9,124 nt of DNA from Treponema sp. (lineage in GTDB: Bacteria; Spirochaetota; Spirochaetia; Treponematales; Breznakiellaceae): positions 1-9,124 of the forward strand of contig JAIRTS010000094.1 of assembly GCA_031254795.1 (NCBI GenBank), in the 5' to 3' direction. Every line of letters starts with the position of its first letter. The stretch's first letter is position 1. Below the pieces are notes generated by a model, which searched no databases, was not told the DNA's origin, and saw only the letters and a list, made by a program, of their open reading frames with translations. Shown in pieces: positions 4,270 to 9,124 of the stretch. Made by a program: the position numbers and the translations under genes.

Positions 4270-6175
4270 GGTGGAAAAAGCGATACGGCGGAATACCCGG
4301 AACGTTATTCTTACATGGCTTTCCACGGTGCGTATTGATCCGTATATATCGCCAATAACGGAATGGGCGGCCCGGAACCGGTATCTTCCCGAAGGTACCA
4401 CCGAACATCCCGGATTCGTCGATCCGGACTTCGCGCCTTATACCCTGGAAATAAAAGAGAACTTTTTCCCCGATTCCCCCTACAGGATAATCGCAATCCT
4501 CAAAGGAACCCAGTCTTTAATAACCACGGCCATAGAAGACGCGATAGGGCATAGCATCAAATACGGACTGCACAACATTCTTTACGTCATATCCACCGCG
4601 TCAATGGCGGCGCAGCGTTCCAGCGCGTCTATTGACGTTATGATAAACAACAGCGGGCTTAAAGACCGCGTCCGGCCGATAGCGAAACGGAAGAACCAGC
4701 GGAAAAGCGGGGACACCCTGTTATACAAGGAACTTGCCGGCGGCAGGCGGTTTTCGATGACCAGTTATAAATCAATAGCCGCGCTTAAATCTTTTTCATG
4801 GGATTTGATCGTCATGGATGAGATAGACGAGGCTCCGCCGTCTATCAAAGGCCAGGGCGATCCTGAAGCGATAATAGAGGTGCGCGGGAAAACCATAGAC
4901 AATCTGAAAATAGCGAAACTTTCCACGCCGACGCAGGCGGAAAACAGCCGGATATGGAAGGCGTTTAAGTCAGGCGACCGGCGGGAGTATATGATACCCT
5001 GCCCCCGGTGCGGCGGATTCCAGTTTCTTGAAATGATGAAAGAGGGGCGGGAGTACGGATTGTACGGGGACTATACGGTAGATAAAACGAAACGCCCAAC
5101 CTTTGTCGCGGGAACGGCGCGGTACAAATGCAAACTATGCGGGGAAGATTTTTTTGAATATGAGAAACCGGCGTTTATGCGGGAAAAATCCCGCGGAGGG
5201 CTGGCGCGCTGGGAGCCGCAAGCGGAGGCCCAAGACCCTCGGGACCGAAGCTATCATGTGTCAAGCATGATGAGTCCGATGACTCAATGGTCTAATATAC
5301 TGGTGGACTATGCCAAAACCGGGTTTGGGCAAAAACTGCATGAGTACAAGAGTTTTGTTATAAACACTGAGGGGCTGCCGTTTTTTACGAACCGCGCGTA
5401 CAAGCCGTGGCTGGAACTGAAAGAAGCGGCTGAAGATTACCCGCTTGGGGAAGCGCCTGAAGGGGGGCTGATAATAACCGGCGGGGTGGACGTGCAGAAG
5501 AACCGGCTTGAATTGCAGCTTGTGGCGTGGGGTTACGGCATGGAAGGGTGGAGTTTTTACCATGGCCAGTTTATCGGCGCGACGGCGGACGTGAACGGCC
5601 CGGCGTGGAGCGATCTGCTTGCCTTTGCCAAGAAGCTGTATACGATACCGGGGACCGGAACCGAGGTGCGTATAGGCAAGATAGGGGTGGACGCGTCGTA
5701 CAACCCGAATAAAGAGGCTTCGCTTGCCAATGAAAACTTGCGGATGGAGATGAACGCGGTCTATGCGTTTTGCAAGCGGCATCCGTCAATGTTTGTACCG
5801 GTGCGGGGCGTGGACGGGCAGGTGGCGGATGGGCGGGTGGCGCAGAAGCGGAGCAAGGCATACGGGATAGATTATTACCTCGTGGACGTAACGGCGATAA
5901 AGCAGGAGTTGTTTGAAAACATAGACCGGCGGGACGGGCGGTACGCGGTGCATTTTTCCAGGGCGTATCCTGATGAGTTTTTCCGGCAGTTTTTATCGGA
6001 GATATACGGGGAGCTTGACAACGGGAAGATGGGGTACAAAAAGATATACGAGCGGAACGAGGCGCTGGACACGTTTATCTACGCCCGCGCGGCAATGAAC
6101 ATACTGGGAGCGGACGAATGGAGTGATGACAAGTGGGACTATTGGAAGGACATTCTTAGCGGAGGAGCGGCGTGA
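4262..6175 (+). CDS. terL: Phage terminase large subunit, GpA (lambda gpA) family
   Basis: A 637-residue two-domain packaging motor (lambda gpA is 641). ATPase domain: the Walker-A position is KGTQSLITTA (81-90), Walker B is WDLIVMDEIDE (180-190), and the coupling motif is STPTQ (221-225). A four-cysteine zinc-knuckle pair, CPRCG (247-251) and C290/C293, follows as in many GpA proteins. Nuclease domain: ITGGVDVQKNRLELQL with D410, KIGVDASYN with D477, and ALDTFIYARAA with D603 supply likely metal-binding acids. It cuts concatemeric DNA and pumps it into the procapsid with TerS and the portal. The Walker-A segment lacks the Gly normally seen in this family's KG.Q.G.T pattern. AGGAG (4248-4252) is 9 bases upstream of ATG 4262. 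It is followed by a 4-base GTGA overlap with the LexA-like gene. Confidence 0.93.
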   Translation: MTKVEKAIRRNTRNVILTWLSTVRIDPYISPITEWAARNRYLPEGTTEHPGFVDPDFAPYTLEIKENFFPDSPYRIIAILKGTQSLITTAIEDAIGHSIKYGLHNILYVISTASMAAQRSSASIDVMINNSGLKDRVRPIAKRKNQRKSGDTLLYKELAGGRRFSMTSYKSIAALKSFSWDLIVMDEIDEAPPSIKGQGDPEAIIEVRGKTIDNLKIAKLSTPTQAENSRIWKAFKSGDRREYMIPCPRCGGFQFLEMMKEGREYGLYGDYTVDKTKRPTFVAGTARYKCKLCGEDFFEYEKPAFMREKSRGGLARWEPQAEAQDPRDRSYHVSSMMSPMTQWSNILVDYAKTGFGQKLHEYKSFVINTEGLPFFTNRAYKPWLELKEAAEDYPLGEAPEGGLIITGGVDVQKNRLELQLVAWGYGMEGWSFYHGQFIGATADVNGPAWSDLLAFAKKLYTIPGTGTEVRIGKIGVDASYNPNKEASLANENLRMEMNAVYAFCKRHPSMFVPVRGVDGQVADGRVAQKRSKAYGIDYYLVDVTAIKQELFENIDRRDGRYAVHFSRAYPDEFFRQFLSEIYGELDNGKMGYKKIYERNEALDTFIYARAAMNILGADEWSDDKWDYWKDILSGGAA

Positions 6176-6408
6176 AGGGATTGACGGCGCGGCAAGCGGA
6201 AATAATGAAGTACATCATCACGTACCGGGAAACCAGCGGCATATCTCCCTCCTTTCGGGAGATAGCGGAGCGTTTTGAAATTTCGCTGCACACGGCGCAA
6301 GAGATAACGGGGTGTATCCGCAAAAAAGGCTTGATCGCCTGGGAAGCCAGCAAAGCGCGGACTATTAAGGTCGTTTTGCCGCCGCTTCAAAATTCTCATT
6401 TGGTTTAA
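6172..6408 (+). CDS. LexA-type winged-helix DNA-binding protein without peptidase domain
   Basis: A 78-residue protein whose residues 1-62 closely follow the LexA N-terminal domain: LTARQAEIMKYIITYRETSG, ISPSFREIAERFEIS, then ...EITGCIRKKGLI, ending in a basic wing segment. LexA normally continues into an S24 self-cleaving peptidase; here the protein stops after the DNA-binding domain, so it cannot undergo RecA-stimulated autocleavage. It may be a stand-alone regulator. GTG 6172 overlaps the TerL stop (GTGA), and GGAGG at 6161-6165 is 6 bases upstream. A dyad 24 bases after its stop is a candidate operator, which would place it as regulator of the head genes or of itself. The lambda order TerL-gpW is interrupted only by this gene, so it looks like an insertion into a conserved block. 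Confidence 0.8.
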   Translation: MKGLTARQAEIMKYIITYRETSGISPSFREIAERFEISLHTAQEITGCIRKKGLIAWEASKARTIKVVLPPLQNSHLV

Positions 6409-6432
6409 CGCCTCCCTTTATCAGCATTATAT

Positions 6433-6448
6433 AGTGTCAAATGACACT
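6433..6448 (+). promoter_or_regulatory. Dyad symmetric operator candidate in the 77-bp gap before gpW
   Basis: AGTGTCA (6433-6439) and TGACACT (6442-6448) are perfect 7-base inverted arms around AA. The site lies in an AT-rich gap (6409-6485), between a gene for a winged-helix protein and the head genes. Around it are TATAGT (6430-6435, one mismatch to a -10) and TTGCGG (6451-6456) spaced 17 bases before TATCCT (6474-6479), which are only weak promoter matches. A repressor-bound dyad at either would block transcription. Binding by the LexA-like product is inferred from proximity. Confidence 0.5.
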
Positions 6449-6485
6449 TATTGCGGAAATTTCTTTCACCCTTTATCCTTATCGT

Positions 6486-6695
6486 ATGGACGCGGCGGCG
6501 GAACTTGATCAAATAAACAAAGCGATTGCGCGCATTTTACACGGCGGGCAGTCTTTCAGCCTCAACACGGGCGGAGGGAGCCGCACCACAACCTACGCGG
6601 ATTACAACGCCCTGATACGGCGCAAGCAAGATCTGGAATCCCAGCTTGCCGTTGAACGCGGCTTCTCAGGCGGGAGGATAGGCGCGGCATGGTGA
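6486..6695 (+). CDS. gpW-like head-tail joining protein
   Basis: A 69-residue protein from ATG 6486, almost the same length as lambda gpW (68). The pattern AAELDQINKAIARILHGGQSFSL..., then TTTYADYNALIRRKQDLESQL, is the gpW fold: a helix, a two-strand GGQS...R turn, and a second helix. gpW binds the filled head under the portal and prepares it for the next connector protein. An in-frame ATG at 6441 would add 15 residues (MTLIAEISF...) not found in the family and would overlap the dyad, so 6486 is preferred. No ribosome site precedes either ATG. Its stop overlaps the portal start by 7 bases. Position between TerL and portal matches lambda A-W-B. Confidence 0.85.
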   Translation: MDAAAELDQINKAIARILHGGQSFSLNTGGGSRTTTYADYNALIRRKQDLESQLAVERGFSGGRIGAAW

Positions 6696-8134
6696 CACCG
6701 GGATTCAAAAACGTCAGATTCATCAACGCCATTACCGGAGCGCGCTACGCGGGGGAGAAGATTCCCGGCGACTTGGACGGCTGGCCGCACCTCACCGATG
6801 ACCCCAACGATTTTTTACGGGAAACCTACGACCTTCTTTCCCGAAGGTCCGTAACCCTCTACCACACCTACCCGCCGGCCATAGGGGCGGTCAACAAACA
6901 GACGGATTACGCGGTGGGCAAGGGGCTGCTGTTTCGCAGTTACCCCAACTTCCGCGTCCTGGGGAAAACCGAGGAGTGGGCGCGGCAGTGGGCGCAGGAC
7001 TTTCAACAGGCGGTGGAATTTGAGTTCAGCCGTGTCAATTTCTTTCAGAAACAAGGGGCCTTGTTCAGAACCGCCCTCATGCAGGGGGACAGCCTGTTGT
7101 ATTTTATCCGAGACGGCGAGGATATTGACCTTATAGAAATGCCCGGCAGCGTCATAGACAGCGGACGGGAAGAGGCGGAGGAACGCGACGGGCTGTATAC
7201 CACCCTGGGAATACGGCACGATTCCTGGTACAGGAGGCTCGGCTTCTATGACCGTTCCGGGAAGTATGTGGAGTTCCGGCGAAACGGGCGGCAAAACGCG
7301 GTCCAGTTTTACCTCAAACGCATGGCGCGGCAGGTGCGGGGCTGGCCGCTTTCCTACGCGGTCATCGCGCTGGCGAAGAACGACGACCGGCACACTGACG
7401 CGACCCTCGCGGCGGCTCTGGCGGAATCCATGATCGCCATATTCACCGAATCCGAAAGCCCGCGAAATGATTTTGACCAGATTGATGAACTGGCGCGGCA
7501 GGCGAAGACGGCTAAAAAAGGGTTGATAGCCCAGGCGTTGGAACGGTTCGGCAACGTAAAAAAAATGCTTCCGGGAACTATGATGAACATGAAGACAAAC
7601 GGCAAGGTGAACGTGGTGGACAAAAAATCTCCCAACGCCACCTTTTCATCTTTCAAAGACTGGATGGTGGATTATATCGGCATGGCGACAGGCACGCCGC
7701 CCGAAGTAATCAAGTCGAAGTACAGCACCGCATACACGGCGCACAAGGGGGCGCTGAACGATTTCGAGCGGAACTTTATGGCGAACCGGGAAGCGTTTAT
7801 CGACACGGTGTGCTATCCGGTTTTGCGGGAGACGGCGATAAGCCTGATTGTCCGGGGCGAACTGGACGCGCCGGGATTTTTTGAGAGCGACCGGATGCAA
7901 CGGGCGTATCTTGACGGGAACTGGCGGGGGCCGACTCTGGGGCATATTAATCCGGCGCAGGAAATCAACGCGATAAGCCATGCGGTCAAGGAGAAGCTGA
8001 TGACCAAAAGCGAAGCGGCCTATCGAATCAGCAGCATTACGGACTACGAGGCATTTTCTACCCAGTGGAAATACGATGAGGACCTGTATCCATCGGAAGA
8101 GAAAAAGCCCGGCGAGGAGAAGGAGCGGCAATGA
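6689..8134 (+). CDS. Lambda-family portal protein (gpB-like)
   Basis: A 481-residue portal (lambda gpB is 533). Seen features: an N-terminal region with RSVTLYHTYPPAIGAVNKQTD-type segment (about 52-72) leading into the clamp, the QGDSLLYFIRDGEDIDLIEMP strand block (about 132-152), the RGWPLSYAVIALAKNDDRHTDATLAAALAES segment (the lambda-family core, where lambda reads RG...P.L..L.QLD.Y.DAELAAA), and the GTPPEVIKSKYSTAYTAHKGALNDFERNF segment, equivalent to lambda GLPYE...YSSARAAL. Twelve copies would form the ring through which DNA enters and leaves the head. GGAGG at 6673-6677 is 11 bases before the ATG. The C-terminal tail (EEKKPGEEKERQ) is charged. The stop overlaps the protease start (ATGA). 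Confidence 0.93.
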   Translation: MVTPGFKNVRFINAITGARYAGEKIPGDLDGWPHLTDDPNDFLRETYDLLSRRSVTLYHTYPPAIGAVNKQTDYAVGKGLLFRSYPNFRVLGKTEEWARQWAQDFQQAVEFEFSRVNFFQKQGALFRTALMQGDSLLYFIRDGEDIDLIEMPGSVIDSGREEAEERDGLYTTLGIRHDSWYRRLGFYDRSGKYVEFRRNGRQNAVQFYLKRMARQVRGWPLSYAVIALAKNDDRHTDATLAAALAESMIAIFTESESPRNDFDQIDELARQAKTAKKGLIAQALERFGNVKKMLPGTMMNMKTNGKVNVVDKKSPNATFSSFKDWMVDYIGMATGTPPEVIKSKYSTAYTAHKGALNDFERNFMANREAFIDTVCYPVLRETAISLIVRGELDAPGFFESDRMQRAYLDGNWRGPTLGHINPAQEINAISHAVKEKLMTKSEAAYRISSITDYEAFSTQWKYDEDLYPSEEKKPGEEKERQ

Positions 8135-9124
8135 AGGTTTGGTATGCGCTGGCGGATGAGGAGCTTGACCGGTTTTATATGTTCCGGGAGATGGAAAGCC
8201 GGGTGAGGGCGGATCTGCCGGTTAAGAGCATAGAATTGATACTGGCTGCTGTGCATGAAACATGGGTAGAAGAGGGCGGCCCTGCCTTGTACGAAACGCG
8301 GGACGGTATTGCGGTTATCGCTATAAACGGGACCCTTACTGCCAAACGCCACATCTCTGACGACCTGTACGGGGATACAACATCCTACACCGATATAGAG
8401 GACGCAATCCAGCACGCGGACAAGAATCCGCTTGTGCGGGAAATCCACTACCACATCAACAGCCCCGGCGGGTACTGGGACGGCCTTGACTGCTGCGCCG
8501 AGGCGGTAAAGACCTCGAAAAAGCCGTCAACAGCGTTTGTCTACACATCGGCGCTTTCAGGGGGATATTATCTTGCGTCTCAAGCGGACCGGATACTTGC
8601 GGTTACCAAAGGGAGCAGCGTAGGTTCCATCGGCGTAGCTGCGGAGGTGTTTGACCGGACCGGGGCGGATGGGCAGAAAGGGATAATCCGGCATGTTCTG
8701 ACCAACCGGGCAAGCGGCGATAAGCGCCCGAAGCCGGAAGAAGAAGCGGGGCGGGAATTGATTGTAGACCGGCTTGACCAGTTGTACGGGATATTTGAAA
8801 ACCGGGTGCTGGACGGGAGGAAGCATGTTAGAGGATTCAGCGCCGAAACCATACGAAGCCTTGCGGGGCGGACGGTAACGGCGGAACAGGCTCTTGAATT
8901 AGGGCTTATAGACGGGATCCGCTCGGAAGAATCCGAGGAAGACGCTACAGGAATGGAGGAAGGGATGAAATTAGCTGACTACCTTGCGGCGAACCCTGGA
9001 GGGAAGGAAGAACTGGCCCTCTACGCGGCGGAGGCGCTGGGCATGATTGACAAGGCCGCGGTTGAAACCCAGGTCAACAAAGGAATCGAAGCCGCGCTTG
9101 CCGCGGACCGGGCCCGGATAGAGG
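8131..9124 (+). CDS. S49 (SppA/ClpP-like) phage head maturation protease, 3' end outside window
   Basis: 331 complete codons are in the window and the gene continues beyond it. Residues of the S49 serine protease fold are clear: a GIAVIAINGTL strand (about 59-69), HINSPGG with S111-G114 forming the oxyanion region, and TSALSGGYYLAS with the likely catalytic Ser143. Lys198 in SGDKRPKPE is the likely general base, at a 55-residue distance similar to that in SppA. AEQALELGLIDGI (about 251-263) is the usual closing motif. This corresponds to lambda gpC, which cleaves scaffold and portal during head maturation. From about 279 onward the sequence becomes alanine/glutamate-rich and helical, as in the scaffold half of gpC. 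AAGGAG (8120-8125) is 5 bases before ATG 8131. Confidence 0.92.
   Translation, partial: MKVWYALADEELDRFYMFREMESRVRADLPVKSIELILAAVHETWVEEGGPALYETRDGIAVIAINGTLTAKRHISDDLYGDTTSYTDIEDAIQHADKNPLVREIHYHINSPGGYWDGLDCCAEAVKTSKKPSTAFVYTSALSGGYYLASQADRILAVTKGSSVGSIGVAAEVFDRTGADGQKGIIRHVLTNRASGDKRPKPEEEAGRELIVDRLDQLYGIFENRVLDGRKHVRGFSAETIRSLAGRTVTAEQALELGLIDGIRSEESEEDATGMEEGMKLADYLAANPGGKEELALYAAEALGMIDKAAVETQVNKGIEAALAADRARIE
8965..9124 (+). CDS. Nested in-frame scaffold start (Nu3-like), partial
   Basis: Inside the protease gene, GGAGG (8955-8959) lies 5 bases before an in-frame ATG at 8965, exactly where the protease domain ends and the helical part begins (MKLADYLAANPGG...). An internal start here would give a separate scaffold protein from the same frame, as Nu3 is made from the end of lambda gene C. 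Another in-frame ATG at 8953 lacks this spacing. Only 53 codons are visible and the remainder lies outside the window, so length cannot be judged. Confidence 0.55.
   Translation, partial: MKLADYLAANPGGKEELALYAAEALGMIDKAAVETQVNKGIEAALAADRARIE

Noticed and set aside
5261..5861. Minus-strand ORFs opposite the large terminase
   Set aside because: They are antisense to strongly conserved terminase nuclease motifs, lack ribosome sites and show no recognisable domain.
1..9124. CRISPR array, tRNA genes, insertion sequences, attachment sites
   Set aside because: No regularly spaced repeats with unique spacers, no tRNA-like cloverleaf, no transposase and no terminal inverted repeats were seen by reading; the only clear repeats are those listed.

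Overview
The window is part of a lambda-type siphophage genome, most simply an integrated prophage. All supported genes are on the plus strand, tightly packed, and many stop and start codons overlap. The right half has the lambda packaging and head order: small terminase, GpA-family large terminase, gpW-like joining protein, lambda-family portal, S49 head protease with an apparent internal scaffold start. One small LexA-like DNA-binding gene is inserted between the large terminase and gpW. The host cannot be named with confidence. The DNA is fairly GC-rich, favours GCG/CGG codons, uses the isoleucine codon ATA freely, and has good AGGAGG-type ribosome sites. A spirochaete such as a gut Treponema, or another anaerobic gut bacterium, would fit, but this is only an impression.

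Layout. 1-1500: end of an early or replication region, with a DUF6291-like replication protein carrying a repeat-rich, strongly purine-biased middle section, then a 12-cysteine zinc-ribbon-like small protein. 1501-1569: a weak terminator-like hairpin and a very good sigma-70-type promoter. 1570-3545: a four-gene cassette made of a DUF488 protein, an unlisted 27-residue peptide ending in four glycines, a PAPS-reductase-like PP-loop ATPase, and a ParB/sulfiredoxin-fold protein. 3546-3660: intergenic, with a possible tiny ORF and two tandem TATAAT elements. 3661-6175: terminase subunits. 6172-6408: orphan LexA-type winged helix. 6409-6485: AT-rich gap with a perfect-arm dyad. 6486-9124: gpW, portal and S49 protease, the last running off the window.

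The packaging and head genes act together: the terminase recognises and cuts DNA and pumps it through the portal, gpW closes the packaged head, and the protease with the nested scaffold shapes and matures the procapsid. The 1570-3545 cassette is not needed for this and looks like an accessory module. It pairs a nucleotide-activating PP-loop enzyme with a ParB/Srx-fold protein, like E. coli IbrA/IbrB, and adds a DUF488 protein and a Gly4-tailed peptide. It has its own promoter and is the most interesting part of the window. A second theme is that the genes following the two best promoters start at or within a few bases of the predicted transcription start and lack a Shine-Dalgarno sequence, which suggests leaderless translation.
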